Shown in pieces: positions 10,648 through 23,830 of a DNA stretch of 64,000 nucleotides. Under the pieces are notes generated by a model. That model was not told the origin of the DNA. It did no database searches and saw nothing but the letters and a program-made list of their open reading frames with translations. Position numbers and translations under genes: made by a program. Position 1 is the first letter of the stretch; each line of letters starts with the position of its first letter. The stretch is taken from contig GG745346.1 of the NCBI GenBank assembly GCA_000151295.1, positions 786,064 through 850,063 of the forward strand. Direction: 5' to 3'. The DNA comes from Allomyces macrogynus ATCC 38327 (taxonomy: Eukaryota; Blastocladiomycota; Blastocladiomycetes; Blastocladiales; Blastocladiaceae).

Positions 10648-13626
10648 AGTGACGGCGCACTGCTAGCCCCCATCAAAACGCTGGCCCGCGATGCTGAACG
10701 CGAAGGCGCGCGGCCGAGAAGACTAGACGTGGACATGGTGCTGTGGCCCAGCGCCGAGTCGCCCCCGTCGCGCGAACCGGCAGGGGGCACAGATCGTGAA
10801 GATGCAGTCGATTTGCTTGTCGGGTGCGGTGCGGGTCGGGATGGATGGCGCTTCGGTGCGCTGCGCGTCGCTTGCTGCTGCAACCACGCCTCGAAGTCCG
10901 TGTTGAGTCGAAGCTTGGCGTTGTCGAGGAGGTGCTGCAGGTGCTCGATCTCGATCTTGAGCTCCTTAAGCTGCTGGAACTTGGTTCGGTACCTACAATT
11001 TCCCCGCGTGGGTTGGTGAGTGAAACGCCGCACGATCATGACCCCCTTTTCACCAACGAGCGTACTCTTGCGTCTGAACCGTGATCGTTTCGCGGACCTT
11101 GGCCTCTTCGGCCTCGATCGCGGCCGGCGACGCCATGACCGGGTTGGCGAGGGCGTACGCTTCGTACTCGGCGCGCCGTTGCGACATGAGCTCCTTACAT
11201 TGCTCTAGTCGACAAAAACAGGTCATGGTCAGCCACAAAGGCATCGTACGCCCGCGCCCACGGCCAAGAACAAGGGCGTACTGATTTCGTTGCGCAACTG
11301 GCTCGCCTGCTGCCCAAGCTCCTTGGCCTCGGCGTACCGCTGCTTGAGCGTTGACTTCTGCTCCTCGATCGCGGCCATGGGCGCGTACGTCTGCTTGAAC
11401 GCCTCGAGCAGGACCGCGCGGTCCTCTGGTCCAGTCGTGCGCGACGGTGCCGGTGGGGTTTGAGCCAACGACGCCATTGAGGGCAGCATCGACGTGGACG
11501 GCAATGACATGGTACTGCCCATGGCAATCTCGGCCCTGCTCGCGTCAGTCGCGGCGCGCGACCCATTCGCACCACCGCCACTCCCACCGCCCCCACCGCC
11601 AGCGCGTTCGTATGCGACGAGCTTGGCTTTGTACTGGTTGACCATAGGCACGAGCACGCTAATCTCCGTGTCCCGCTGCGCCAGGAGCTGCTTCAACCGC
11701 TTCACCTCCGACCCGGCCGCCGGATCGAGCGCCGGCGCAGGCGCCGATGCCGGCGCGGGGAACGGCGACGCGGCTGGTGCTGGTGTGCGTGTCACGGCGC
11801 GCGGAGCAGATGCCGGCGCAACGATTCCGCGCGTGCGGTCGCGGAGCAGCCGAAAACACGCCGTGACCTTGCGGTAGTCGGTGAAGATCATGGCGCCGTC
11901 GTCGCCCGCGAGAAAGGCCTCAATGAGCTGGCGGCACCGGTCGATTTCATACTCGGGCAACTCGTCGGTCGGGTCGCCGCCAGCGTCACCGCGCAGCAGC
12001 GCGAGCTCGGCCTTGAGTTGTGCGACTTGCGCGCGCAGTTTGGCAATGATCAGTTGCGGGTCGACCTCTTCGTTGACCGACACGCGGTTGCTGATGAGCG
12101 CGACGCGTTGCGCGAACCGGCACGTCGAAATGGATTCCTGGCAGTGGAGATTGAGGATGCGTCAGACAAATATCAAGGACAGCGTGAGGGCCAATCACAG
12201 CACGCCGTACCTCGAGAAGATGCTCCTCGGTCGCGAGCGTCGCAATCATGCACGTCTTGCAATTGCCGCCGAGCGAGTCGCGCAAAATACTCGTCATCAT
12301 GCTGTTGCGGTACGGGATATGCATGCGCTTTCCGAGCGATTTTTCGTGCAGCGCGACAATGACCTGCTCGAGATAGTGCAGCGACAGGTTGATGTGCTTG
12401 GCCTCGCGCAAGAGCGTGCCGTCGATCCCTGTTTTCGCGACGCGTTCCGACCCGGCCAAATCGACGAGGTGCAGTTTACTGCGGCGCAGCACCTCACTGC
12501 CTTCTTCGCGCGACGTGACGGTCAGGATGAACAGGCAGTGCGACCGACTCGACGCCGGGTTGCTCGGCGTCTCGGCAATCATCTTGTTCGTATCGCCCAC
12601 AAACAGCCAGTTGAGCGCTTCCTCCTCGGTGAGCGCCGGGTGCGCCGACAGGTTCTGCAGGTAGATGTTTTGGTCCTCGCGCTCGCGGAGAATGACTTTT
12701 CTGAGGGCGAAAACGGGCGGCGGTCAGACTCGACGTAAAGCGCGAAGAGTGCGAGCGAATGAGGGACGTACGGCAAGTCCTCGAGCTGCTTGGCGTCGCG
12801 GTTGTCATCGAGCAAGTCAAAGCCGCTCTCATTGTAGATTTCCAAGTACGACACGCTGACTTGGTACTTGCGGTTCGGGCGCTGTTGGTTGCCATTCACA
12901 CTTCAGTCAAGGAGCGGTCGCGCGCGCATCACGAGAGTTGGGGAGATCGCACCTTGGCCATTTCCTTGAAGATAAACTGGATGGTGCGCGGAATCAAGCC
13001 GCGGTCCGAGTACTTTTCGGCGCCGCCCGTGATGGTAAATGTCTTGCCCGAACCCGTCTGGCCTGGAATAATGTCGCATCAGCCCACCAGTCGCGCCAGC
13101 ATGTCACAATGAGCAAAGTGATCCAAACCGTAGGCGAAAATTGTTGCGTTGAAACCGTCCATGACACTTCAAGCGTTGGTCAACCGGTCTTTTCAGCACC
13201 CATGTTACCCCAAGCTGACTTTCGCCCTCGACGGGCGAAACGCAAGTACCTCTGCACGGCCTCCTTGGCCACATGGTCGAAAATCTCCTCCTGCGTCGTC
13301 TGCTCGTCAAACACGCGGTCGAACCGGAACCCAAAGTGCTCGCGGACATTGTTGATGAGCCCCTGCGCCTCGTTGCGCGGGAGGTGGAAGTGCAGCTGTG
13401 GCTCGCCCGAGTCGCCCGGGATCGGGCCGTCAACGACGATCTTGGACGGGCCGCTGCCGGGACCGGTCTTGATGTTCGGGTTGGCTTTGCGTGGTCGGAT
13501 ACGGGCAAAGATTTTAATGGCCTGGTTGAGCGGCGCGTCGCTCATGGAGCTGTCGTTGACTGGGTCGGCCGCTGGTGTACGCGGCGACGTCGCGGTCGGG
13601 TCGTCGGCGCCGGAATCGGTCATCAT
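10437..13626 (-). CDS. KIF9: kinesin-9 family motor (KIF9-like)
   Basis: Amino-terminal kinesin motor domain (~residues 20-400). Visible motifs are the P-loop GQTGSGKT, switch I NPASSRSH, switch II VDLAGSER and YLEIYNES. The leading block (FARIRPRK..., HLPRNEAQGLINN) resembles human KIF9 rather than other kinesins. Eight exons are proposed: 13626-13250, 13166-13129, 13062-12953, 12881-12772, 12700-12211, 12137-11282, 11204-11066 and 10992-10437. All introns are GT-AG of 66-83 bp, phases agree throughout, and the product is 891 residues. The tail has coiled coils (QEYRTKFQQLKELKIEIEHL region) and a Ser/Pro-rich end. Kinesin-9 motors act in motile flagella (central-pair KLP1 in Chlamydomonas), so this predicts a flagellated cell. 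The gene is divergent from TPR across a 421-bp spacer. Confidence 0.93.
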
Positions 13627-14047
13627 AGCGGGTCTCTTTGCGCTGTACAGTCGTCTGTTGTTGCACCTGCGCGCGGAAAGTCGAGTGCTCCGCGAGGAAA
13701 TGGGCTGGCAACGTCGAGGATCGACCTCGTTCCTCCGACTGTCTCGCACCAGAGTGCGCCTGTCTCGCAGAGGGTCGTCACGCGCAATCACCTGCGCAAT
13801 GGCAGGGCGTCTGTCCGACCGTCTTGTCGCGAACTCGCGACCAAGTCTTCCAACCACCGTTGACGACGTGGTCGCGACGTTCGCCCATTGAATCGACAAG
13901 ACGACAACCGCACTCCCCGCATTCTCTCCGTGCGAGCGAGCGACGCTGCACGTCGCCGACTATCCCGCTCGTTCTGCGGTTTGCGGCCTCACGGAGCCGT
14001 AAGCGCGCGGCTGCGCGTTCTCCTGCCGTGACCGGCCAACCGCCATT
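13627..14047. promoter_or_regulatory. bidirectional promoter interval, kinesin-9 / TPR
   Basis: 421 bp separate the two divergent start codons, so both promoters must lie here or overlap the transcripts. I see no clear TATA box or named site. Confidence 0.5.
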
Positions 14048-17000
14048 ATGAGCGGTGCACCCCCGTCGGTCCCGGCGCTGGCCGCGCGCCTGAGCCGCTT
14101 GTCCACGCGCCTGTCGGATCCCGCGGAATGGGGGGCCATTCTGAGCGCGCTGGCGCGTGCCAACCCCGCCAATGATGGTGGGCACGTCCAGTCTCTCGCA
14201 ATTTCGAATCCACGACCTGCCGCTGACGTGAACGACACTGCGGTAGCTGTCGTGTCCATTCCGGCCGGGTCGGCCGCGGCGATCACCGACCTATTCGCTG
14301 CCCTCGGCGCCGACGACACGCCCTTGGCCTCAGCTCGACTCAAGATGATCGAGATTGAGTACGGTACGCATCGCCCATGATCCGTTTTCGATCCGTGGTC
14401 ACTCTCGTGTGATCCTGACCGACGCCGGACCCTCTCGTTCAGAGTGCCGCATGGAGGAGCTGGCCAAGAAACTTGCCGACTCGCGCGCCGAGGTGGCCAC
14501 GCTCGCGTCCAAGAACCAGACGCTCGAGGAATCCGCCAAGACGATGCACGCTGACCTGAGCACCGCGCACGCTGACCTGCGCACGGCCGAGTCGGCGCGC
14601 GCCGAGACGACCAAGAAGCTGAGCGCCGCGCTCATGGAGATTGACGCCATGACACAGGAAAAGCGCGCGCTGCTCAAGGCATCGGGCCACCAGGACCAGC
14701 TCGACGCGTTCCAACAAGGTCCGTACCGCCAGCTCTTCCCCTTTGCGATGATTGCCACTTCCTGACCCGTCCTGATCAACAGAGGAGTACAACAAGCTCC
14801 TGGCCAACTACCGCGACACGCGCATGGAGCTCGAGCAGCTGCGCAACCAGTACGGCGAGCAGTCGGTCGAGCAGACGTCGCTCAAGTTTGCCAAGGAGAA
14901 GATCGAGCAACAGTACGCGATTGCCAAGTCGCAGCTCGAGTGGACGCAGGCCGAGTGGCAGCGGTCCGTCGACGACGCGGCCGTCGCCGCCAAGGACAAG
15001 TCGCGGCAAGTGCAGCAGCTGCTTGGCAAGGTCGACGAGCTCGCACACCATACGGCACACCTCGAGCAGACCGTTCAGCGGCTCACCGAGCAAGTACACG
15101 ATCGCGACACGGAGCTCGCCACGACGCGCCGGCGCGTCGTCGAGCTCGAGACGCAGCTCGCCGAGCAGGAGGGCCAGTTCAAGCACGAGCTGCAAATGGC
15201 CAAGCACCTCGCGCAGCGGCAGACGCAGCTCGCCGAGGAGGCGCGCAAGTTTGCGCAGGCCGTGAACCAGGACCTGGCCACGGCCAAGACGGCGATTGAT
15301 CAATTGCAGACCGAGTACGCCGAGTACCGCACGGGCCAGGAGCAGACAGTCGCTGAGCTCGAGCGCAACCTCGACGCGCTGCGCACGCACTGTCGCGATC
15401 TCGAGGAGCGCATCAAGGTCGTCGACGAGCGCAATATCGACATGCAAGTGATTGCCGGGCAGACATCCACGTCGCAGCCGTTCCCGGCGTCGACGCTCGT
15501 CGGCAAGGCGCTGCAGTCGGGCAAGACATACTCGCAATTGTGGACCGACCTCGTGAAAAAGGAGAACGAAGTCGCGTTCTTGCAGTCGCGCGTCGTCGAG
15601 CTCGAGGAGGGCCTGCACACGATCATGTGCGAAATGGAGGAGCGCGCGCCCGTCTACGCCAAGTTAACCGCTGATAACGACGAGTTGCGCGCCGCGCAGC
15701 GCCACTTGAATACCCAGCTCGTCCAGATCGAGCGGCAGCGCGCCGGGATTCTCGAGCAGTGCCAGCAGTGGAAGCAGCGCGCTGTGCAGACCGAGGAGGA
15801 GCTCGACGCACAAAAGCTCATGACGTCCGACTTGGCGCGGCAGCTCGTGTGCCTGCTGTCGGGCATGAACGCCGACGTCGTGGTCGCGCAGCTGCGCTCC
15901 TTGGTCGTGGACGGCGCCGAGCTCGACGCGGCCCAGACGGCCATTTCCGAGCATCTCGTCGATTTCACCAGTGTCGAGGCGCTCGTCGCCAAGAACCAGC
16001 AGCTGCTCGCCATGGTGCGCCAGCTCACGGAGCAGCACGAGGCGCTGTCGCGGCGCGTGCAGGGCGACCTGGCCTTGCAGCTCGACCGCGTCACCAAGGA
16101 GCGTGACGAACTCGACGTGCAGGTCAAGGCGCTGCAGATCCAGATGCAAAAACTCGAGACCGAGTGCTCGTCGGATGCCACACCAGGCCAGCCTGCAGCT
16201 GCAGTCGCAGCTCGGTCCTCGTCACCACAGCGGCGCAGCGACCGATCGTCCGAGGAGGCGCAGAATCTCAAGCTGCAGACGGAGCACTTGCAAAACGTGA
16301 TTGCGTCGCTTCAAGATAAGCTTAACCAGGCCGATTTGCGCGTGACCGAGGAGATCATGAAGAGCGCGCGGTTCGAGGCGCAGGCCAAGTACCTCGACAC
16401 GGAAAAGGCGTCGGCCGAAAAGTCGCTCGCGATCGTGCGCGACCAGTTGCAGCACCTCACCGTCAAGTGCACGACGCTATCGGGTTCACTCGCGCAGTGG
16501 GAGGAGCGGTACGACGCACTGGCCGCCGATTTGCGCCGCACGCAGGCCGCGCTCGAAAAGGAGAAGCGTGACCACGCCGCGTCCGACATGGAGCGCGAGG
16601 TGCTGGCGCGCACGCACGCGCACATGCAGTCATCACTCGAGCATGTCACGGCCGAGCGCGAAGTCACCAAGCAGCTGCTCAATTCGACGCAGGCGCAGCT
16701 CGAGCGGCAGGCGACCGACTTGTCGACGGCCGGTGCGCAGGCGCAGATGCGCATTCAGAACCTCGAGCAGCAGATCACGGTTCTGACCAACAAGCTCGAG
16801 AGCGCGCAAGAAGAGCACAAGCGCATGCTCGCGACGCACGCCAAGGAATTGCGCGACTTGCAGCAAGAGTGCCTCGACAAGGTCCTTCAGGCCGAGACGC
16901 GTGTCACGTCCGCGGCGGGCGCGGCGCCGACGCCGCTCGCGCGCTCTTTGGCGCCTTCGCCGACGCCGGACCAAGTGGCAGCGGCCACGGAGCAGGCCGA

Positions 17001-20000
17001 AAGGCTGCAGCTCAAGGTCGACCAGCTCACGGCTGACGTCGACTTTTTATCGGGCCAACTGCGCCAGCGCGACGAGCGGGTCCAGGAGGTCTTGGCACAC
17101 GCGCAGCAAGTCGAGACGCAACTCGCGGCCACGCAGACGCTACTCGACGCCGCCAAAAAGGAGGCCGAGATCCTGACGAACGCCGTCGGCGAAGGCAGGG
17201 GCAAGCTGGCCGAGACCGACGTGACGGTTGCTCGCTTGCGTGCCGAGGTCACGGCTGCGCGCGAAGAGACGGCTGCGGTCGAGCGCGACCTCGTCGTCTT
17301 GCGCGAAACGCACCAAGCGGTCGAGACGCACAACGCGCAACTCGCTGGGGACTTGGAGGCAGCCGAGGACCGGTACCGCCGCGAGATTCAGAGTCACGCG
17401 GCCGCACTGCAGACGCTCGAGCGCACCAAGGAGCGCATGGTCACTTTGCAAGACCGCGTGCGCGAGCTCGAGGCCGCACTGGACACGGCCGAGACGACGC
17501 GCGTGACGCTCATTGCCGAGGCCGATGGCCGTGCTCGGGCTGCCGCTGAGGAGACCAAGCAGCTCCAGGAGCAGCTTGACAACCTGCGCAAGCAAAACGA
17601 CCTGCTCTTGGCCAAGACGCCGTCGAGTGACCGTTCGGCGACCGAGCTCATTGACTTGCTGCGCGCCGACCGCAACGCGCTGCTCGCCGAAAAAGAGACG
17701 GCCGTGCTCGAGGCGACGCGACACGTGCACACGCTCGAGCGGCGCGTCGAGACGCTCAAGCTGCAGCTCGAGGCCGCGCAGGCGCAGTCGCAGGCACCGG
17801 AACTGCAAGCGCTGCGCGCCAAGTTTGACGATCAGACGCACCAGGTCGCGCTCCTGCGCGAGTCTAACCTGACGCTGCGCCGCGAGAGCCAGCACCACGA
17901 GACGTTGCTCGCGCAAACGACGAGCGAGCTCGAGGCGGCACGTGCCGAGGTCAGCCGACTGCGCGAGCAGCAGGTCGAGCTCACGACCAACTCGTTGTCG
18001 CATGAGGCGCAGATTGCGCGGTACCGCACCGACGCCTCCGAGTGGCAAAAGAAGTACTCGGCTATGTTGCGCGAGTTTGAGCGCGTCGACCCGCAGCAGC
18101 ACCAAGAGCTGATCGAACAGCGCAACCAGCTGCAGCAGCAGTGCGACGAGCTCGCGCAAAAGTGCACGACGCTCGAGGCCACGGTGGCTGACACGGTCAG
18201 CCAGCTGAGACAGCTGCAGGCCGCCAAGAAGAAGACGGTGGAAAAGGCCAACGCGCAGATCCGGCTCGTCAAGGCGCGGGCCGACGAGCAGCAGACGGCG
18301 TTCGAGCGTGACAGGCAGGAACTGGGTGACCGGCTTGGGGCCGTGACTCGGCAGCTTGTGCCGATTCAAGAGGAGCTGCAGCAAGTCAAGGCCAACTTGG
18401 ACGCGCAGCTCACCAAGGTCGCGGCGCTCGAGGCCGACAACACGTCCAAGGCGGCGCAGCTCAAGGACCTCAAGATGAAGCTGCTCGAGGCGAGGACCAA
18501 GCAGATTGCCCCGCCGGCTCCACGGGCCAAGCGTCCGCATCTCGACGGCGACGACTCGATGACCAAGCGCGCGCGCACCGATTCGCCCGTCGAAACGACG
18601 GCGCCCCTGGTCGCTCCAACGGCACCCGTGGTCCCACCTGTCACTTCGACTCCGACAACGGTCCCAGCATTGGCTCTGGCTCCGATTCCATTTTCGGCTC
18701 CGCCTTCGGCTCAGTTGTCAACTCTGGCACCGACTGCCGTTTCTTCCTCGCCTACTCTTGCACCCACCGCCGCTGCTGCCATTCCGAGCCCAGTCGCTGC
18801 GCCCACGCTCGCACCAGCTCCTGTCGTTCCGACCTTGACGCTGGCTCCGCCTGACGTTCCGCACCGCCCGCGCGTCCCGTCGCGACTCGCACACCCGGCG
18901 AGCCCAACGACCGCCGCCGCGTCACCTCCCGTCACCGCGTCGTCGCCTGCGCCGGAAGTGCCGGTCATGCACGCGATCCCGCCGCCAGCGGCGGAGTCTG
19001 TTGTGCTTACGACCCTTGTCACAGCGACGCCAGTAACGACGGGTGCCCCAGCGACAACCACGATTGCTGCTGAGCCGCCCGTCGCGGCGCCTGCTCCCGT
19101 TCGTGCTGCTTCGCCTATTGCAGCACCTGCCGTCGCCGCGCTCGCCGCTTTCGCTCAACCTCCTGCAGCAACACCGTTGGCCGCTGCCCCAGTGGCCCCG
19201 CCAGTCCCCGCACTTGCGGCACCACCAGTCCCCGCACCTGCGGCACCACTCGCGCCTGAACCCGCCGTTGCGACAAGCCCGCCCGCCCAAACAAATGTGG
19301 CCCCGCCGTCTCCGGTTCGCGCCGCGGCCCCGCCGGCCCCTTTTATTCCCAGCTCGTCAGCCGCTACCCTCCGTGCGCTTCTGACGGCTACGATGGGGAA
19401 GCCAGCTGGCGGTGCGCTCTCGGTCACTGCCCCGCCGCTTGTTCCGGCCCCGATGACAACGATTCCGGCAACTGCCGCCGCGCCAGTTTCGCTCGCCACG
19501 GCCCCGGTGGTCTCGCCGATCTCACCGCCTGTACTTACCCAAGCACCTGAGCAAGCGCAACCAATCACGGACGCCATGGACGTGGACGTGGTTGCTGGCG
19601 GTGACGACGCGCTCGCCCCATTCGTCGAGTCGAAGTTGGCCGAAGATGCGACCATGTCGGAACAGGAGCACGACCAGGAGGACTTCATTGGTCACGACGA
19701 CGATGAAGCAGACGAGGAAGGCGCGATCGAGGACGGCGAGCAGTTTGCTGATGCCGTTCCGGCTCCGACCGTCGTTTCGGCGCTGCAGGTCCCGCAGCCG
19801 CGCGCACGGACGCCGAGTTTGGTTCGACCAACAAGTCCTGTGGTGTCTGCTGCCCGCTCACCTGCCACGGCAGCCGTGACGGCGCCAATGTTCCCGCCCG
19901 TTTCCGTGTTGGCGGCACCCGTTTCGGTAGCTCCGGTCCCTACTCCAGCTCCGGTTGCAGTACCAGCACCGGTTGTGGTCTCCCCGACTCAATCAGCAGT

Positions 20001-20553
20001 GCCTCCACCGGCCGCCGCACCAGCGCCGTCGACGACCGTCCTCGCACCTCAGCCAGTCACGTTTGGGTCAGCGCCCACAACGCCGACCACGACTAACGCC
20101 AGCAACGAGGACAAGAACAAGCCCGGTTTCCAATTCACGCCGATCACGTTTGCTCCGGCGAGTGCCCCTGCGGCACCACCGGCTCCCACTGTCGCGCCGC
20201 CGGCCGCTCCGCCCGCTGCTGCGAATGCCATGCTCCCGCTAGGCATGCGACGCAAGGGCGGGCCCGGTGGGGCCGCCGCCGCTGCTGCGATTTCAGCAGC
20301 ACAGGCGCAAACCGCTCCAGCAACTGCCGCGGCCGCGGCCAGCGCTCCTCCGGCTCCAGCGAATGCTGCGGCAGCAGCAACGGCTGCGAACGGGCAGGCC
20401 GACCACGCTCCGACGGGTCATCAACCGGGATCGGGACCTCGTCGGCGCCGTGGGGGTGCAGGCCGCGGGAATGGCCTCCCGGTGGTTCCGTCGCGCCGCG
20501 GTCGCGGTCGCGGCCAGGGCGGGCACGGTGGGTCGGCGCCGCCAGCGTCGTGA
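14048..20553 (+). CDS. TPR: nucleoprotein TPR / Mlp1-2 nuclear basket protein
   Basis: Filament-forming protein of the nuclear pore basket, known in the family to act in mRNA export quality control and chromatin tethering. Exons are 14048-14363, 14443-14718 and 14783-20553, with 79 and 64 bp GT-AG introns in phase 1; the product is 2120 residues. About residues 110-1400 are nearly continuous coiled coil. They include the TPR/Mlp signature zone (ARQLVCLLSGM, after VYAKLTADNDELR). A basic NLS-like KRARTDSP follows near residue 1430. The rest is Pro/Ala-rich low complexity with an acidic patch (DDDEADEEGAIEDGEQ) and an Arg/Gly-rich end (RRRRGGAGRGNG). Length compares with human TPR (~2360) and yeast Mlp1 (~1875). 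The Pro/Ala tail is unusually long. Confidence 0.9.
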
Positions 20554-22336
20554 GCCAAGTCGAATGTGGACACTGGTTTTTATCGCATTTGAATCTTGTG
20601 TGTTTCGTAATCGAATGGATTTTATTTATACTCTGAAATGATGTGTGGCGAGTTGCGCTTCTTTGATTTCGTCTGGTCACATCCCAATCGGCACCAATAA
20701 GCAGCCCGAATCAGCTCGCTCAAGCGATTTTTGTCACCGCGGCCGATGACATTGCTTTTGGTGCGCCGCTGGCGTTTCCTCTACATAGAGTCTCAGGTGG
20801 TGATGAAAGGGAGTTGCTGGCAGGTTGGGACCGGTTGGGCGATGGAGCATGCTCTTCAACGAACATGGAAAACTGTGGCCGCTTGAAAGCGGCCAGTCAC
20901 GTTGACGGGTTATGTTCCATTTTGTTCTGCACATGCATCTGCGCACTGTTGTCAACAAGTCTGTCCGGCATTTTTGCGCCTTTTGCACCGTCCGGGCGAT
21001 GCAGCTGGCAGAAAATGCTGTTGACGTCAATTCCAGCGTCGCGGACGTTGGGATGCTGTGAAACGGCGTTTGCGCTCATGCTTGAGCGAGTCCCAAGTGA
21101 GTGCATGATTCAGACCGAACTGGTGCACGTCCGAGACGTGGCTGCCTTGACAACGGAAACTGTCGTCAGATCCACTGATCGACTGTCCAACATATTATTG
21201 ATGAAAGTCACAATACGGTGGAGCGCTTTGTTCCCGTCCCCTCAACGGCTGATGCGCTGGCAGCAGCCGGCGCACGCGTCGTGCGAAGAGATACGTAGCC
21301 TCAACACAGAATGGAGTCGAGCTCAATGCCACGTCCTAATTGTTCAACCTCCACGAATTCGCGCTTGGACGAGCACGACAACCGACCCGGGTGACCGCGA
21401 ATCCAACCCTTCCACTCTCCATCTTCGACCACGATAACGGGACGCTGCAAGATCCTTCTCGTCATGACGTTCCTCGCCATGATCGCCGCGATTGCCGTTC
21501 TCACATGTGCGCCGTGCGACAGCGTCGCGTCGCCCGTGCCTGGTGGCATGGACGCAGTCGGCGACAACTCGGGCCAGCGTAATGCAGACGACGATTCTGT
21601 TGGCGCGAGCGATATCCTGCCCCGCGTCTGCTGGTTCGCTTCCACTCTTTCTTTTGCGATACACGCGGCGGATGCAGTATTCGACTGCCAATCCGGGTTT
21701 GGAGGCGCTATGACAAAAGATGCTTGCCATTCAGGTATTCGCGGGACAACCAGCGCCACTGCAGGAAATGCTACCCCAAGCAGAAACCAGGCCAGGAGCT
21801 GTGTGCCGGACAGAGCAATGCGATTGAACTAGTTGCCGTTTCTATTGTGCCGAGTGCCCCATCAACCAACCGCAATTTTCTCCGCGGTGGGAGTGCCCCC
21901 CGGGCATCACGCCCCTCAGTGCCGGCGTTGGGTGGTCGTTGCGCGTGTCCCGTGCTGTCTTGTGTTGTGCTTTCTGTTCATGATCTGGTGTCGTTCTTGT
22001 TGTCCGGTTCGATGTGGGTATTGGCCCGCATGTTGGCCAACGAGTGTCGGCATCATTTACTTTTCTTTGTGTCGTTTGTCTCAGCAAGCTACCGCTCGGT
22101 TGCTCTCCTTGGCTATCTTCGTGACATACTGGTGCTGGTTCTGGCGATGGAACATGCTCATCTTTGTGAATGGTGACGGTGGCAGCGACTGCTGGTTACC
22201 ATGTCTCAGGAGACGAACAGCGGGTGGAGAGTCTTGAATCAACGTTGGAAAACCATAGTGTGAGGGTGCCCCTATCGCTGCTGGGTGTTGGACAAACACC
22301 AAGGACCTAACTACCTTTTGCGATCAAGAAATTACC
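20554..22336. other. 1.8-kb AT-richer intergenic interval
   Basis: It follows TPR and precedes the 3' end of the F-box/LRR gene. Codon usage is unlike that of the surrounding genes and no frame longer than about 200 codons has recognisable motifs. The possible small secreted protein at 21464-21832 is listed separately. A degenerate gene is possible but cannot be shown. Confidence 0.45.
21464..21832 (+). CDS. possible small secreted Cys-containing protein (weak)
   Basis: A 122-codon frame opening with a plausible signal peptide (MTFLAMIAAIAVLTC..., cleavage perhaps after DSVAS), followed by a short acidic region and five scattered cysteines. No homologue is recognised. A 152-codon frame is open on the opposite strand over the same stretch, so chance is a serious alternative. 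Confidence 0.2.
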   Translation: MTFLAMIAAIAVLTCAPCDSVASPVPGGMDAVGDNSGQRNADDDSVGASDILPRVCWFASTLSFAIHAADAVFDCQSGFGGAMTKDACHSGIRGTTSATAGNATPSRNQARSCVPDRAMRLN

Positions 22337-23830
22337 CTATACCAGAACGTTCCACCCCTCTGCTTTCCACCGCTTCTGTACAGCGGGAAAGGACGGCAAC
22401 GTGGACTCATTGGGTACATGGACCTCCACACACTGCTCGGGCTTCTCGTTCATGCGTATCAGCGCACCCATGATTGTCTCAAACTGCTCCCATGTCAGGT
22501 TCACGCGCTGCAAAGTGACCTTGACCAACTTGGGCCAGCGAGTACCACGCGCATGCGCCGCATTCAAGCCCTCGAGCAGCTCGCCTGTACTCAGGTTGAC
22601 AAACGCGATCCGAAACTCGCGCAGCGTCATGGGCAGATGCGGGATCAGGGGCGCGATGGTCGTACCGTCGCGCACACACATCACGTTCAGGACTTGCAAG
22701 TGCGGAAGTGGGGCCATGACGGCGACGGCCTCGGCACCCACATTCCCAAACAGACTGAGTGAGCGCAACGTGCCCGGGAGCGCCGCAAAAACCGGAACCA
22801 TGGCGCCGAGCGGCGCATTGTTGTGCGCGCTGGGGAGCTGCAGAGTCTCGAGGCAGGTCGTTTGGTGGAGCCAGGCCGCAAGCGCATCAAGCGACTCGGT
22901 GGAATGCACAGTGCCGCACAGTCGTAGCGAAACGAGCTGGTCGGCAGGAAGATGGTGGATAAGCGCTAAAAAGCCGCGTTGCGTCATTTCCGACGCGGCT
23001 ATTTGCAGGTGCTGCAGAGCCGTGGGGAGCGCATGCACAAGTGCGCCAGCGCCCTTATCACAGAGGGGCATCCCCACGAGGTCCAAGTCCTGTACCGATG
23101 GCGGGAGGGTGCGGGCGAGAACAAGAGATTCGGCAGGTTCAATGCCGTATAGCTTCAAAGCGAGTCGACGCAGCGTCTTGGGAAAATGCGCAGCAAGCAG
23201 TCGGATACGCTCAGCGTGCGGCTCATCCCAAGCGAGCTCGATCGTGAGCTTGACAAGGCAAGGCGGGATTGGATAATCCAACAGCCACGGGAAAGACGAG
23301 AGAGTCATGACGCGGATCGCTGCGACCGGAAATGGAATGACATCAACTGGCACAATCCCTTGCTGGAGCGAACCATCAACAATCAGGTAAACCTGAGGCC
23401 AAGCAACGCCGTCTGGACCAACGACACGCGGACCGCGGACGTCGACTGCAATGCAACCGGACAATCTTTGGTGCTCCAGTTGCTGGTCAGGCTTGACCTC
23501 CCACCTCGCCAGTTCAAAATGACTATCAAGGTCGGGTTCGACCTGGCAGAACCAGCTTGCGCGCCGGACAGCCGTTGTCACGGCTGGCACGAAACAATTG
23601 GGTGCGACTCGAGCGAGCTGGGGCAGGGTTGCATTGGCGCGACGGGGAAGCCGAACGCGCGGAGACGAGTCCTGGAAGTCAGGGAGCTGGGCACAAATCG
23701 CAAAAACGAGCTCGGATGGTAAAGTATCGAGTCGAGGACGACATGCTCGCGTGTTCAGCCGAGAATCGCATTTATTGCTGCAAGTTATCGTGCTGTGCTT
23801 GCCGGAAAGTGCCATCGTTCTTGGTTTCAT
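22337..23830 (-). CDS. intronless F-box / LRR protein
   Basis: A single 497-codon frame. The F-box-like segment LDTLPSELVFAICAQL lies at about residues 35-50. It is followed from ~190 by leucine-rich repeats (KTLRRLALKLYGIEP, PSVQDLDLVGMPLCDKGAG, ALQHLQIAASEMTQRG, GTLRSLSLFGNVGAEAV). Initiation may be at the first ATG or at the fifth internal codon (MALSGKH). SCF substrate-adaptor function is inferred from the architecture and the substrate is unknown. The lack of introns contrasts with most genes in the window, which is typical of recently expanded F-box families. Confidence 0.85.
   Translation of the reverse strand: MKPRTMALSGKHSTITCSNKCDSRLNTRACRPRLDTLPSELVFAICAQLPDFQDSSPRVRLPRRANATLPQLARVAPNCFVPAVTTAVRRASWFCQVEPDLDSHFELARWEVKPDQQLEHQRLSGCIAVDVRGPRVVGPDGVAWPQVYLIVDGSLQQGIVPVDVIPFPVAAIRVMTLSSFPWLLDYPIPPCLVKLTIELAWDEPHAERIRLLAAHFPKTLRRLALKLYGIEPAESLVLARTLPPSVQDLDLVGMPLCDKGAGALVHALPTALQHLQIAASEMTQRGFLALIHHLPADQLVSLRLCGTVHSTESLDALAAWLHQTTCLETLQLPSAHNNAPLGAMVPVFAALPGTLRSLSLFGNVGAEAVAVMAPLPHLQVLNVMCVRDGTTIAPLIPHLPMTLREFRIAFVNLSTGELLEGLNAAHARGTRWPKLVKVTLQRVNLTWEQFETIMGALIRMNEKPEQCVEVHVPNESTLPSFPAVQKRWKAEGWNVLV

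Noticed and set aside
14776..15618. 280-codon leucine-rich frame on the minus strand
   Set aside because: Leucine richness is the antisense image of the Glu/Gln coiled-coil codons (GAG/CAG) of TPR.
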